Source: Clostridiales bacterium (lineage in GTDB: Bacteria > Bacillota > Clostridia > Oscillospirales > Oscillospiraceae). From it: a stretch of DNA of 64,000 nucleotides. Position 1 is the stretch's first letter, and each line of letters opens with the position of its first letter. The stretch covers positions 62,001 to 126,000 of the forward strand of contig SFFV01000001.1 in NCBI GenBank assembly GCA_004557735.1, in the 5' to 3' direction. Positions 16,721 to 25,850 of the stretch are shown piece by piece. The notes under the pieces are model-generated. The model was not told the origin of the DNA. It made no database searches and was given only the letters and a program-made list of their open reading frames with translations. A program made the translations under genes and the position numbers.

Positions 16721-17503
16721 ATGACAAAAAAAGAACAACGCATCAACCGGCTCTTCCTGTACGCCGGGATATTGACGCTTTTATACTATCTCGGCCAGGG
16801 CATCGCCGTGCGGTTCGGACAGTCGCTGCTCTTTCTCTGGCTGATGCTGTCGGCCGTGTGCTTCGGCCGCTTCTTCCTCTGGAAGAGGGCGTGGAAGAGA
16901 GGAAAGAGCGCGCCGCTCCCCCGGCCGTGGCTTCGGGCGGTGAATACGGTCGTGATCGCGGCCGTCACCGTGTTTCTCGCCGTGGAGTGTCTGGTGTTTT
17001 CCGGCGCGTTCCGGAAGCCCCCGGAGGGACTGGACGCCATCCTCGTCCTCGGCGCGAGAGTCGATGAAAACGGTCCGAGCGGGTCGCTGCGGCAGCGCAT
17101 CAACGCCGCGCGCGTCTATCTGGAGGAAAATCCGGATACGATATGCATCGCCTCCGGCGGGCAGGGCAAGGATGAGCCGATGAGCGAGGCGGAATGCATC
17201 CGCGATCATCTTGTCGCGGGCGGCATCGACCCGGACCGCATTTTTTTGGAGGACCGCTCCACGAGCACGGAGGAGAACATGCGCTACAGTCTCCCCATGC
17301 TTCGCGCGCTGGAGGAAGACGCGGAGCGCGTCGGCATTGTCACGAACGACTTTCACATTTTCCGTGCGCTGTGTCTGGCACGGAAAAACGGCGGATTCAC
17401 TTTTTACGGCGTTCCGGCGCGCTCGACCGTGTTCGGCTTCATCCACTATGCAATGCGTGAATTTTTCACGCTGAGCGTGTCGCTCGTGCGCGGATACATC
17501 TGA
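16721..17503 (+). CDS. YdcF/SanA-like DUF218 membrane protein
   Basis: A 260-residue protein with about three N-terminal transmembrane segments (residues about 12-30, 34-50 and 66-87) and a DUF218 domain (about 100-245). Conserved features are AILVLGARVDENGPSGSLRQR, SGGQGKDEPMSEA, STSTEENM and TNDFHIFRA. Family members are linked to envelope integrity or vancomycin sensitivity; the molecular activity is unproven. The ATG has GGAGG 8 bases upstream; upstream in-frame sequence lies before it in the promoter. Confidence 0.85.
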   Translation: MTKKEQRINRLFLYAGILTLLYYLGQGIAVRFGQSLLFLWLMLSAVCFGRFFLWKRAWKRGKSAPLPRPWLRAVNTVVIAAVTVFLAVECLVFSGAFRKPPEGLDAILVLGARVDENGPSGSLRQRINAARVYLEENPDTICIASGGQGKDEPMSEAECIRDHLVAGGIDPDRIFLEDRSTSTEENMRYSLPMLRALEEDAERVGIVTNDFHIFRALCLARKNGGFTFYGVPARSTVFGFIHYAMREFFTLSVSLVRGYI

Positions 17504-17512
17504 TTAAACCAC

Positions 17513-17551
17513 AAAAACGGCTCTCCGTCCATAACGGAGAGCCGTTTTTTT
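17513..17551. terminator. Bidirectional terminator (DUF218 gene / maltodextrin lacI)
   Basis: Perfect 11-bp stem CGGCTCTCCGT / ACGGAGAGCCG (17518-17528, 17534-17544). It is flanked by A-runs and T-runs, so it can work on both strands for the converging genes. Confidence 0.9.
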
Positions 17552-17612
17552 GCGCTTGATAATCCCTCCGTCAGCCGCCGGCCGACGGCTTCCCATACAC
17601 AAGAGAGCCTTT

Positions 17613-18644
17613 TCATGTTGATTCGCGCTCGAGAATGCACGGGGATGTGACATACGACTGCGTCCGGAGATTCGGCTTGCGGATGCGCTGGAGGACAAAC
17701 CGCGCGGCGTTGACGCCCATGTCGTGCATATCGACCTCGACGGCCGTGATCGTCGGGTCGGTGAGCATGGAAAAGGGGTAATTATCAAAGGTCAAAAGCG
17801 CCACATCCTCCGGGATCTTCAGCCCCATACGGCGGATATGCTGCAGGCAGTGGAGCGCCAGATGGTTGTTGGCGCAGAGCAGCACCTCCGGGCGCGCGCT
17901 GCGTGAGAGCAGTTCGCCGAGCGCCGCATCGTCCAGCTCGTACGGCGAGCGGCTGCAAACGACCTCCACGGCCAGCTCCTCCTCGTCCATCGCCTGCCGT
18001 ATGCCGGTCAGACGGCTTCGCGCGATGGCGTCGTCCTCCCGTCCCATAATGAACGCCATCTGCCGGTAGCCCCTGTCGAGCAGGTAGTTTGCGGCGATCT
18101 GTCCGGCCTGCTCATGGTTCACGTCCATCCAGCAGATGCTGCTGCGCTGGTTCGGCCTGCCGATCACAAGATACGGAAAGTCGACGCGCGAGAGGATCGC
18201 CGCGAGCTCCGCCGTGAGGATGTGCGCGTGGAGAAGCAGCGCGTCCGCCTGCTGCTCCTGAATGATATCGCGGATGACGACGGGCGCCTCGTGCCGTGTA
18301 AGCGGCTTAAAGAGAAGCGAATACCCTTTTTTCTTCAGGTACGCGGCGGAACCGGAGATGATCTCGAACATGTGCGGGTTTTCAAACGCTATGTTCCGGT
18401 AAAAGTCCGCAATGAACAGCACCGTCCCGCTCGCCTGACGCGCAAAGCTCTGCGCCCGCGCGTTCGGACGGTAGCCGAGACGCCCGGCGATCTCCCGGAT
18501 ATGCTCCTTTGTCCGCTCCGAAATGGTGCTGCTGTCGTTCAGCGCCTTGGAGACCGTGGCAATGGAAACGCCCGCCTCCTTCGCCACATCATAGATCGTT
18601 ACCGCCGTCGCTTTGTTCCTCCCATACCTCGTATTCCCACGCAC
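17613..18644 (-). CDS. LacI-family regulator of the maltodextrin locus; start codon uncertain
   Basis: A LacI/GalR repressor. It opens with the helix-turn-helix VTIYDVAKEAGVSIATVSKALND and continues into a periplasmic-binding-like effector domain (from about residue 75). It is the last gene of the maltodextrin operon and overlaps the 3' end of the amylase gene, so it is an autoregulated MalR-type candidate. The coordinates use the only upstream ATG/GTG/TTG in frame, a GTG with no ribosome site. A perfect GGGAGGA (18623-18617) instead points, at 8 bases, to an ACG at 18608, which would give the normal LacI N-terminus MAVTIYDVA. Confidence 0.9.
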   Translation of the reverse strand: MRGNTRYGRNKATAVTIYDVAKEAGVSIATVSKALNDSSTISERTKEHIREIAGRLGYRPNARAQSFARQASGTVLFIADFYRNIAFENPHMFEIISGSAAYLKKKGYSLLFKPLTRHEAPVVIRDIIQEQQADALLLHAHILTAELAAILSRVDFPYLVIGRPNQRSSICWMDVNHEQAGQIAANYLLDRGYRQMAFIMGREDDAIARSRLTGIRQAMDEEELAVEVVCSRSPYELDDAALGELLSRSARPEVLLCANNHLALHCLQHIRRMGLKIPEDVALLTFDNYPFSMLTDPTITAVEVDMHDMGVNAARFVLQRIRKPNLRTQSYVTSPCILEREST

Positions 18645-20283
18645 CGATTATGTCACGGTTTTCGCCCTTTTTCAAGAGCAGCGTCCCGCGTTTTTCCGAC
18701 GCGACCGGCTGTTCTCCAAGATTCATCGTAACCGTGATCTTCGTGCCGTTCCAGGTCCGGCTGTAGCGGTATACCTCGCCGCGGGCGAGCTTTGTAGCAA
18801 AGCTGCCGTGCTGCAGCGCAGGGTGCGCCCGGCGCAGCGCGATCATGCGGCGGTATACCTCCTCGAGCGAAGACTGCGCCTCCCATGCCATCGGGCGGCG
18901 GTACTCCGGCTCGCTCTCGCCGCGGAGTCCCTTTTCGTCGCCGTAAAACACGCACGGCATCCCGGGGAACGTCATTTGAAAAAGCACGGCCAGCTCCAGC
19001 CGCTCGCTCTTACCGCCGCAGAGCGTCAGGAAGCGGCTCACGTCGTGACTGTCGAGCAAATTGAGCTGCGCGAACAGAGCGTTTTCGTTATAGCGCAGCA
19101 GCAGCGTGGATACGTTCGTGTCGAAGGTCCCCGCGTCCACCGTCCGCTCGGCAAAGAACCGGCGGCAGTACCGGCGGAAATCGTAGTTCATCGCAGAGTC
19201 GAGCATGTCGCCTCCGAGGTAATGCGCGGCGTTTTCCCATACCTCGCCGACGATGAGCGCGTCGCTCTTCGCCGCCCTGACCGCCGCGCGAAATGCGCGC
19301 AGGAAGCCGTCGTCCATCTCGTTCGCCACATCCAGCCGCCAGCCGTCCACATCAAATTCGCGGACCCAGTACGCGCCGACGTCGCAGAAGTACTGCCGCA
19401 GGAAAGGATCGGCGGTATTCGTTTTCGGCATTTCGGCGACATACGAAAAGCAGGTGTACGCGGGCATTTCCCCCGGCGCCGGCAGGCGCACCGCTTCCGG
19501 CAGAGCGTAAAAGCAGGGATAATACCTTGAAGCTCGCCCCTTTTCCAGTACGTCGCGGAAGAAGGGGTGGCCGCAGCTCATGTGGTTGAACACGCCGTCG
19601 AGTATGACGCGAATGCCTAGCGCATGCGAGCGCTGCACGAGATCGCGCAGATCGTCCCCGGTGCCCATGTGCGGGTCGATGGAGTAATAGTTCAGCGTGT
19701 CGTACCGGTGGTAGGACTTCGCCTCAAAGACCGGGTTCAGGTAAATGCAGTTGAACCCCAGAGACGCGATGTAGTCGAGATTTTCGGCCACGCCGCGCAG
19801 CGTGCCGCCCCGGCAGGGCGCCTCGCCGCCGGGCGCGCGGCGCTTTCCCGCGGCGAAGCTGTCGGGGAAGATGTTGTACACCACGGCGCCGCGCGTCCAC
19901 GCCGGGGCGGCGAACCGGTCGGCGCGGTGGTTGAACGGGAGCTGGAAATAGTCCGCCCGCGTGGGTGTGCCCGCCATTTCGTAGCAGTCGCCGTAATAGA
20001 AGAGCGTCTCCGTGTCGTTTTGGAGTTCAAAGTAGTATGCGATGCGCTCGAGGGACGTTTCGAGCCGGATCTCGTACCAATCAAAGTATTTGTCCTCCCG
20101 GATCTTTTCCATCGGCAAGACGGAAAACTGCAGCTCGGGGGTCATCGCGGCGCGGTCGGCATAGTAAAACCGGACGCGCTCCGCCCCGCCCTTTCCGGTG
20201 CGCAGGCGGAACACATAATGCGTATCGTCCAGCGCGAAGGCGTATTCACTCATCGGCCGGTGGAATATCGTTGCAGGATCCAT
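18589..20283 (-). CDS. GH13 alpha-amylase family enzyme (cyclomaltodextrinase/neopullulanase type)
   Basis: A cytoplasmic glucan hydrolase of 564 residues with no signal peptide. Residues 1 to about 125 form a CBM34-like N-terminal beta domain, the hallmark of maltogenic amylase/cyclomaltodextrinase; the barrel spans about 130-480. Catalytic residues: nucleophile Asp318 (GWRLDVANE), acid/base Glu347 (LIVGEVWEN) and Asp414 (DSHD). It is translated from an ATG after AAAGGA, 3 bases past the permease stop. It probably hydrolyses maltodextrins brought in by the adjacent importer. Exact specificity cannot be read from sequence alone. Confidence 0.92.
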   Translation of the reverse strand: MDPATIFHRPMSEYAFALDDTHYVFRLRTGKGGAERVRFYYADRAAMTPELQFSVLPMEKIREDKYFDWYEIRLETSLERIAYYFELQNDTETLFYYGDCYEMAGTPTRADYFQLPFNHRADRFAAPAWTRGAVVYNIFPDSFAAGKRRAPGGEAPCRGGTLRGVAENLDYIASLGFNCIYLNPVFEAKSYHRYDTLNYYSIDPHMGTGDDLRDLVQRSHALGIRVILDGVFNHMSCGHPFFRDVLEKGRASRYYPCFYALPEAVRLPAPGEMPAYTCFSYVAEMPKTNTADPFLRQYFCDVGAYWVREFDVDGWRLDVANEMDDGFLRAFRAAVRAAKSDALIVGEVWENAAHYLGGDMLDSAMNYDFRRYCRRFFAERTVDAGTFDTNVSTLLLRYNENALFAQLNLLDSHDVSRFLTLCGGKSERLELAVLFQMTFPGMPCVFYGDEKGLRGESEPEYRRPMAWEAQSSLEEVYRRMIALRRAHPALQHGSFATKLARGEVYRYSRTWNGTKITVTMNLGEQPVASEKRGTLLLKKGENRDIIGAWEYEVWEEQSDGGNDL

Positions 20284-20286
20284 ACA

Positions 20287-21138
20287 CTATCCTTTCACGG
20301 AGCCGCCGACAATGCCGGCAACGTAGTATTTCTGCACGCGGAGGAACAGCAGCACGACCGGGATCGCCACGATGACCGCGCCGGCGCAGAAAACGGTGTA
20401 GTATTCATAAATATTCGTCTTGTCCACCATGGTGTAAAGGCCCTTGGCGACGGTGAAGTTATTATAATTGTCCTTCATAATGACCGAGACGAAAATGTAG
20501 TCGACGATGGGGTTGATGAAGGCGTTGATGGCGGTCGTGGCGATGACGGGCTTGGCGTTCGGCAGGATGATCTTCCAGAACACCGTGCTGTTGGACGCGC
20601 CGTCGAGGATCGCGGCCTCGTCCAGCGATTTGGGAATGGTGTCAAAATAGCCCTTGGCGATATAGTAATTGAGCGCCGCGCCGCCGGAATAGACGAGAAT
20701 CAGCGCCAACAGCGTCTGATCCAGACCGATGGCCTTCATAAAGTGGTAAATGGCGATGATACTCATAAAGCCCGGGAACATGCCCAGCACGAGCGAAGCG
20801 TTCATGAGAAACCGGCGCTTTGGGAAGCGCAGGCGGGAATAGACATACGCCACCATCAGCGTAAGCATGGTCGTGAGAACGCAGCTGCAAGCGGCGACAA
20901 AGAGCGTGTTGCCGAGCCAGCGCGGGAAGTCGAACAGCCGCCGGTCGGTAAACAGGCGAATATAATTGTCAAACGTAAACGCCTTCGGCCAGAGATAGGG
21001 CGTATACGCGCCCTGCTCGGCGCGGAAGGACGAAATGACCAGCCAGAACACCGGCACGAGCCACAAAACGGCAAGGACGGCAATGAGCGCGTTGAGCGCG
21101 ACGGCCGAAACACGGCGGCGGATGCGTGCGTTTTTCAT
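20287..21138 (-). CDS. Maltodextrin ABC transporter permease (MalG-like)
   Basis: A 283-residue inner permease with six transmembrane segments. The ABC-importer EAA loop is present as KSLDEAAILDGASNSTVFWKIILP-type sequence (around residues 175-200). It overlaps the malF-like gene by 4 bases (ATGA) and forms the heterodimeric channel with it. No ATPase gene is in this operon, so a shared MsmX/MsmK-type ATPase encoded elsewhere is likely. Confidence 0.93.
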   Translation of the reverse strand: MKNARIRRRVSAVALNALIAVLAVLWLVPVFWLVISSFRAEQGAYTPYLWPKAFTFDNYIRLFTDRRLFDFPRWLGNTLFVAACSCVLTTMLTLMVAYVYSRLRFPKRRFLMNASLVLGMFPGFMSIIAIYHFMKAIGLDQTLLALILVYSGGAALNYYIAKGYFDTIPKSLDEAAILDGASNSTVFWKIILPNAKPVIATTAINAFINPIVDYIFVSVIMKDNYNNFTVAKGLYTMVDKTNIYEYYTVFCAGAVIVAIPVVLLFLRVQKYYVAGIVGGSVKG

Positions 21139-22493
21139 TGGAACTGATCCTCCTTCGTTACGGCTCCGGTCCGGTTGTATACGATCAGCGAGCAGGTCCC
21201 CACCAGCAGGAAGATGAAAATGCCGATGGTCGAGGCAAGCGAATAGTCGTTGCGGTTCACGGTCAGCTTATAGAGCCATGTGACGAGAAGGTCGGTCTTG
21301 CCCGCCTGATAGTAGTCGAGCGAGAACGGCCCGCCGGCGGTGAGAAGATAGATGACATTAAAGTTATTGAAGTTCGTGACAAACGTTGTGATCGTCGCTG
21401 GGGCGGTGACAAAGAACATGTAGGGCAGCGTAATGGAAACAAATTTCCGCATGGGACCCGCTCCGTCGATCTCGGCGCTCTCGTAAAGCTCCGCCGGAAT
21501 GTTCATCAGTACGCCCGAGAACGTGATCATGGAATACGGAATGCCGATCCACATATTGACCACGACCGCAACGATCCGCGCGAGCGTCGGGTCCAGAAGA
21601 AACGGCAGAGGCGATCGGATGACGCCGAGCTTCATGAGAAGCACATTTATCGCGCCCGCCGGCTCCAGCGCGCGGGAGATGAGCAGGAGACTTACAAACT
21701 GCGGTATGGCGATGGCGATGACAAAGCAGGTACGCCAGACCTTTTTGAGCTTTACGAGCCTGCTGTTGATGGCGACCGCCAGAAGCATCCCGAAAAAGTA
21801 GTTGGTAAACGTGGCGAGGATCGCCCACACGATCGTCCAGCCGAGCAGGCCGAAAAACGTGCGCGTCTTGATCGCATTGCCGAGAAAGATGTCCGTCACG
21901 TTCGACATGCCGACCCAGGTGAACAGATTCCCGGGCGGCTGGTGGTCGGCGTCGAAATTCGTAAAGGCGATGAGGATCATAAAGACGATCGGCAGCACCG
22001 TGAAGAGAACCATGGTGAGCATGGGCAAAGCGAGCAGCGTCACATGAAATCTCTCGTGCCGCATGGCGCGGAGATCGTCCCGGAAGGACGCGATCGCGCA
22101 GCCGTGTTCGGCGTTTTCCTGCGCGCGCCAGGCGTCCCGGACGTTGGCGTACCAGAGATAGAGAAACACGGCGCACACGGCGATCGACAGCACGCTGAAA
22201 AGCAGGATCAGCATGGAGTTGTCGCCGGGGAAGCGCTGGAAGATCTGCAGCTCCTCGTTCCAGACCTTGCGCTGCGTCTCCGTGCCGAGCGTGGCGAACC
22301 TGGAGAGATATTGCAGCGCAAAATCCCGGAAGAAGAATATGAATCCGACCTCGCTGAGCAGATATGCCGCGCCGCGGACAAACTGCTTATACCGGATGCA
22401 GCCCGCGCCCATGACGAGAAACGACAGGCGTGTCCAGAGACTGCCTCTCGCCGCGGCATCCGCAAGTATGTGACGTTTCATTTCTCCGTGCAT
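21135..22493 (-). CDS. Maltodextrin ABC transporter permease (MalF-like)
   Basis: A 452-residue permease with a long N-terminal extension (about residues 1-150, two extra membrane segments and a soluble insert) before the MetI-like core. The EAA loop is IPAELYESAEIDGAGPMRKF. This enlarged N-terminus is usual for MalF/GanP/MdxF proteins of Firmicutes. The ATG has GGAGGT 5 bases upstream. It is separated from the binding-protein gene by a hairpin that may reduce its expression. Confidence 0.93.
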   Translation of the reverse strand: MHGEMKRHILADAAARGSLWTRLSFLVMGAGCIRYKQFVRGAAYLLSEVGFIFFFRDFALQYLSRFATLGTETQRKVWNEELQIFQRFPGDNSMLILLFSVLSIAVCAVFLYLWYANVRDAWRAQENAEHGCAIASFRDDLRAMRHERFHVTLLALPMLTMVLFTVLPIVFMILIAFTNFDADHQPPGNLFTWVGMSNVTDIFLGNAIKTRTFFGLLGWTIVWAILATFTNYFFGMLLAVAINSRLVKLKKVWRTCFVIAIAIPQFVSLLLISRALEPAGAINVLLMKLGVIRSPLPFLLDPTLARIVAVVVNMWIGIPYSMITFSGVLMNIPAELYESAEIDGAGPMRKFVSITLPYMFFVTAPATITTFVTNFNNFNVIYLLTAGGPFSLDYYQAGKTDLLVTWLYKLTVNRNDYSLASTIGIFIFLLVGTCSLIVYNRTGAVTKEDQFQ

Positions 22494-22539
22494 GTCGCAC
22501 CTCCGCTATTCCTCGGTTTGCTCCGGACGGAACCCGGAA

Positions 22540-22568
22540 AAAGGGGCTGTTGCCAGCCCCTTTGGTCC
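22540..22568 (-). terminator. Intra-operon hairpin after the maltodextrin-binding protein gene
   Basis: Minus strand 10-bp stem (AAAGGGGCTG / CAGCCCCTTT) with a short T-run, lying between the binding protein and permease genes. It probably acts as a leaky terminator, giving more binding protein than permease. Confidence 0.6.
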
Positions 22569-22586
22569 GTAAAGGTAACGGGATCA

Positions 22587-23837
22587 TCAGCCCGCCGTCG
22601 CCTGCTCCACCAGCTGATCGAGCAGCGTCTGAAGATCGGCGGTGGTATGGGCTTCCAGCTCGGCGCCGAACGCCTCCGCCGGAACCCAGAATCCGCCGAG
22701 CACCAGCTGCGTCACGGCATAGTTGCTCTGCTCGCCGAGCGCACGAAGCGCGAGGTTCGAAGAGACCGCGTCGCTCGCAAGAGCGTTCACATTGGACGGG
22801 CCGTAGTTGAGCTTTTCGTAGCGTTCGAGCTGCGACTGCTCCGAGGTCAGGAACTCCGCAAGCTCCATGGCGTCCACCGGGTAAGCCGTCTGGGAGTTGA
22901 CGCCGTAGATTTTGCAGCCGAGGAAGGAGCCCATCTGCACCTGCCTGCCGGCGCAGGTAAAGGTCGGAAGCTTGCAGCAGCCGTAGTTTTCGCCGAGTTT
23001 TTCCTGGATCGCGGTGGAGACCCACGTGCCGGAAACGCCGCAGGCGATGGAGTCGCCGATGCCGCCGGTGAGGACGGAGTCGTCGCCGGTCACGAACGCC
23101 GGGTCATTGCAGAATTCGCGGATGGCTTCCGCCGCCTCAAGACCTTTTTCGCTGTTGAAGTCCATGATCTGTTTGCCGTCCTCGATGGTCAGCGTGCAGC
23201 CGTTGCCGAGGAAGAAAGAAGCAAGATACCAGCCGTTGGAAACGTCCATATGTACCTGCTTGCCGGCGGCGTTGGCGGCGGCGAGGATGCCGTCGAGCGT
23301 GGCGAGGTCGTCCTCGGTGAACACCGACTTGTCGTAGTACAGGAAGTAGCCGTTATCGGAGGTCATGGGGTAGCCGTAGAGCACGCCGTCGTAGGACGCG
23401 GCGTTGATCGAGCCGGCGGTGTTCGCCGCGACGATCGCATCGGAGTTGCGGGTCACCTCGTAGAGCGCGTCCGCCTTCACGAGATCGATGAGCTGGTCGT
23501 CGGCAAACAGGAATACGTCCGCCGCGGCCGCGGGATCTTCGAGATAGCGGCTCTTTCCGTCCACCGCGCCGACGGCGCCAAATTCAAAAACGTATTCCTT
23601 TTCCGGGTGCGCCGCGGCGAAATCGTTGCAGAGCTTTTCCGTCAGTTCCAGCTCGCCCTGATCCGCCCACACCTTCAGCGTGACGGTTTCCTTCTCCGCG
23701 CCCGGTTCCCCGGCAGGCTGCTCCGCGGCGGGCTGCTCCGTCGCGCCCTGCGCGGGCTCGGCCGGGGCGCTGCCGCAGCCTGCCAGCATCGCGACGGTCA
23801 GACATACTGCCATCAGCAGTGCAAGAATTTTCTTCAT
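22587..23837 (-). CDS. Maltose/maltodextrin-binding lipoprotein
   Basis: Extracytoplasmic solute-binding protein of 416 residues (SBP family 1), lipid-anchored: the signal peptide ends in the lipobox LAGC at Cys21. A Pro/Glu/Ala linker follows (about 25-48) and then the two-lobed domain starting VTLKVWADQGELELT. It is the first gene of the importer operon with the promoter at 23893-23921. The neighbouring GH13 enzyme and MalFG-like permeases point to maltodextrins; the ligand is inferred. Confidence 0.93.
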   Translation of the reverse strand: MKKILALLMAVCLTVAMLAGCGSAPAEPAQGATEQPAAEQPAGEPGAEKETVTLKVWADQGELELTEKLCNDFAAAHPEKEYVFEFGAVGAVDGKSRYLEDPAAAADVFLFADDQLIDLVKADALYEVTRNSDAIVAANTAGSINAASYDGVLYGYPMTSDNGYFLYYDKSVFTEDDLATLDGILAAANAAGKQVHMDVSNGWYLASFFLGNGCTLTIEDGKQIMDFNSEKGLEAAEAIREFCNDPAFVTGDDSVLTGGIGDSIACGVSGTWVSTAIQEKLGENYGCCKLPTFTCAGRQVQMGSFLGCKIYGVNSQTAYPVDAMELAEFLTSEQSQLERYEKLNYGPSNVNALASDAVSSNLALRALGEQSNYAVTQLVLGGFWVPAEAFGAELEAHTTADLQTLLDQLVEQATAG

Positions 23838-23892
23838 CTTTTCGGCTCCTTTATTGTTTTGTCACAAAAGGATCGTTCCTTTTGCCATGTTC

Positions 23893-23921
23893 AGTATATA
23901 TACCTGCCAAAAATCGGTCAA
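23893..23921 (-). promoter_or_regulatory. Promoter of the maltodextrin operon
   Basis: Minus strand TTGACC (23921-23916), 17-base spacer, TATACT (23898-23893). Confidence 0.8.
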
Positions 23922-23930
23922 CGAAAAAAA

Positions 23931-23946
23931 GCGAAAGCGTTTTCTC
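23931..23946. promoter_or_regulatory. LacI/CcpA-type operator upstream of the maltodextrin promoter
   Basis: The plus-strand stretch GCGAAAGCGTTTTCTC contains an imperfect palindrome GAAAGCGTTTTC with the central CG typical of LacI-family operators and cre sites. It lies just upstream of the -35 box. It is a candidate for the operon's own LacI protein or CcpA. Confidence 0.5.
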
Positions 23947-23981
23947 AACCGCGCCGTTCGATTCGGATAAGGCATAACAAA

Positions 23982-24058
23982 AGCGCCATCCGTTCGGATG
24001 GCGCTTCCGCTTGTCAAAGCCCCCCGGTTTTCGCTGAGCGAAAACCGGGGGGCTTTTT
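23982..24058 (-). terminator. Tandem hairpins after the M3 peptidase gene
   Basis: Two stems lie in series: 24017-24034 with 24038-24055 (18 bp, GC-rich, 3-base loop) and 23982-23992 with 23995-24005. The second is followed by TTTTGTT on the minus strand. Together they terminate the peptidase transcript and insulate the maltodextrin promoter. Confidence 0.75.
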
Positions 24059-24070
24059 CACCGTCGGCGG

Positions 24071-25795
24071 TCACGCCGCCTCGTCCCACGCGAGGCAGAG
24101 CGCCTCCATGTCCTTCACGGCCTGCGGAACGCACGCGGGCAGGCCGTCGGTGAAGCATTCAAGGCCGACCTTCTCCAACAGCTCGCAGTAGGTGTAATCG
24201 AAGGCGCCGAGCGAGACAAGATCGTTATAGAAGTTTGCCGCCTGCGCCCAGTCGTTCTCCGCCAATTCATAGATCTGCAGCGAGGCGAGCATGCTCACGG
24301 CGTAGCTGATATAGTAGAAAGGCGAATCGAAGTTGTGGTTGACCTGCATCCAGTAATGCGAAAACTCCCTGTCGAAGGAGCGCAGGCCGTAGGAGCGCGC
24401 GACGGTCACGAACGTCTGGCAGATCTGCTCCGGCGTCAGGGTCGGATCGGCGTAAACGGCGCGCTGGAACTCGTCGAACAGGCAGCCGCTGAAAACGGAA
24501 TAGAGAGCGCTGTCCAAAAACTTGATGCGGGCGAGTTCGGCTTCATCGCCGTAGATCTCGCCGTACCAGCCGGTGGAAAGGGCCTCCATGCCGGTGGAAT
24601 GGATCTCGAAAATGTCCAGCGAGCCGACGCTCAGCAGAAGATCGGGCGTGGGGTTCACATAAGCGTCGTAATAATGGCCGAATTCGTGGAACATATTCTG
24701 AATGTCGTAATCGTTCCCGTAGAGCGCGAGATAGATGAACGGCGCGTTGTATTGTTCGAGCGTTGTGGTAAAGCCCAGATCGCTGACGCGGTCCGCGCTG
24801 TCCATAAAGTACAGCCCGTGCTCGTTCATATACTCCGCCGCTTCCGCCGCGCCGTCAGAGACGCGCGGCATATACCTTGTGATGAGACCGACAAGCTCCG
24901 ATTCGGTAAGGTCGGTGTCCACGGAGAAACCGGCATACGTCGCCTCCTGGGTATAGAGCGAGGAGAAATACTCCCGCGCATACGGCTTGACCGCCTCGCA
25001 GAGCGCCGCGGCGTCGTCCGGCGTAAAGTCGCGCCAATAGATCGCCTCATAGGCATAGTCGGCATAGGTATCGTATCCGGCGAGCTGCGCTTCCTCGTTG
25101 TGGAGATCCACAAGCTCGCGGTACAAAGCGCCGATCTTCTCGGTCTCCTCGTCGAAGCGTAAGTCTTCCATGATGAGAGTATTGTATTGCAGCGTCAGTT
25201 CCGAAACGCGCTCGGTGATCTCCCGCTCGCGGTCGGTCTGCTCATCGTATCCGTCCAGAGCGTTCGCCTTGTCCGAGCCGATATGCGCGCTCAGCGCGCC
25301 GCCCGCGGGACCGCTGAGCGCGTCGGAGAACGAAGTGCAAAGCACGTTGCCCGCCTCGTTGACGATGCTGTCGAGCTGCCGGCAGGCGCCGCTGATCGTT
25401 TCGTCGTTCGGATGGGCATAGAAATCGATATAGGCAAGGTTATCGAGCGTATACACCTTCGCGTACTCCGCCATCAGCCACTCATAGAGCTCGACCGCCT
25501 CGCCGTCATCCGCCGTTTCGCTCAGGCGCTCCGCCTTTTCGAAAAACTCCCCGGTATCGTAGACATACCATGTCATGTCGGCGTAGTCCACGTCGGCGTG
25601 GATATTGTCGGACGGCGCGGCCGGTTTCGGGCTGACCGCCGTGCTGAGCGCGGAGGAGAGCGCTTCGCTCACGCTGCCGCCGCGGATGGCTTCGCTGATG
25701 GGGACATCATCCGCGCCGCATCCGCAGAGAGCCGCGGAAAGGCACGCCACAGCAAGAAGCAGCGCCGTAAGCTTTTTCCTTTTCACTTGCATCAC
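24071..25795 (-). CDS. M3-family metallopeptidase lipoprotein (oligoendopeptidase F-like)
   Basis: A zinc peptidase of 574 residues. The N-terminus is a lipoprotein signal (hydrophobic 9-23, Cys24/Cys26). The zinc motif is HEFGH (370-374) with a third ligand near Glu397 in FEIHSTGMEAL. PepF and Dcp homologues are usually cytosolic; this one appears to be exported and membrane-anchored, so it would degrade peptides outside the cell. The frame starts with GTG followed at once by ATG; the ribosome site is weak either way. Monocistronic, with tandem hairpins after it. Confidence 0.88.
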   Translation of the reverse strand: MMQVKRKKLTALLLAVACLSAALCGCGADDVPISEAIRGGSVSEALSSALSTAVSPKPAAPSDNIHADVDYADMTWYVYDTGEFFEKAERLSETADDGEAVELYEWLMAEYAKVYTLDNLAYIDFYAHPNDETISGACRQLDSIVNEAGNVLCTSFSDALSGPAGGALSAHIGSDKANALDGYDEQTDREREITERVSELTLQYNTLIMEDLRFDEETEKIGALYRELVDLHNEEAQLAGYDTYADYAYEAIYWRDFTPDDAAALCEAVKPYAREYFSSLYTQEATYAGFSVDTDLTESELVGLITRYMPRVSDGAAEAAEYMNEHGLYFMDSADRVSDLGFTTTLEQYNAPFIYLALYGNDYDIQNMFHEFGHYYDAYVNPTPDLLLSVGSLDIFEIHSTGMEALSTGWYGEIYGDEAELARIKFLDSALYSVFSGCLFDEFQRAVYADPTLTPEQICQTFVTVARSYGLRSFDREFSHYWMQVNHNFDSPFYYISYAVSMLASLQIYELAENDWAQAANFYNDLVSLGAFDYTYCELLEKVGLECFTDGLPACVPQAVKDMEALCLAWDEAA

Positions 25796-25850
25796 CCGGT
25801 TTCATACTACACGATTTTTCGCCGAAAGTAAACACTCCGCCATTTTTCGC

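Noticed and set aside
21126-24191. 1021-codon open frame on the plus strand
   Set aside because: Antisense to the permease and binding-protein genes of the maltodextrin operon; no ribosome site and no recognisable motif.
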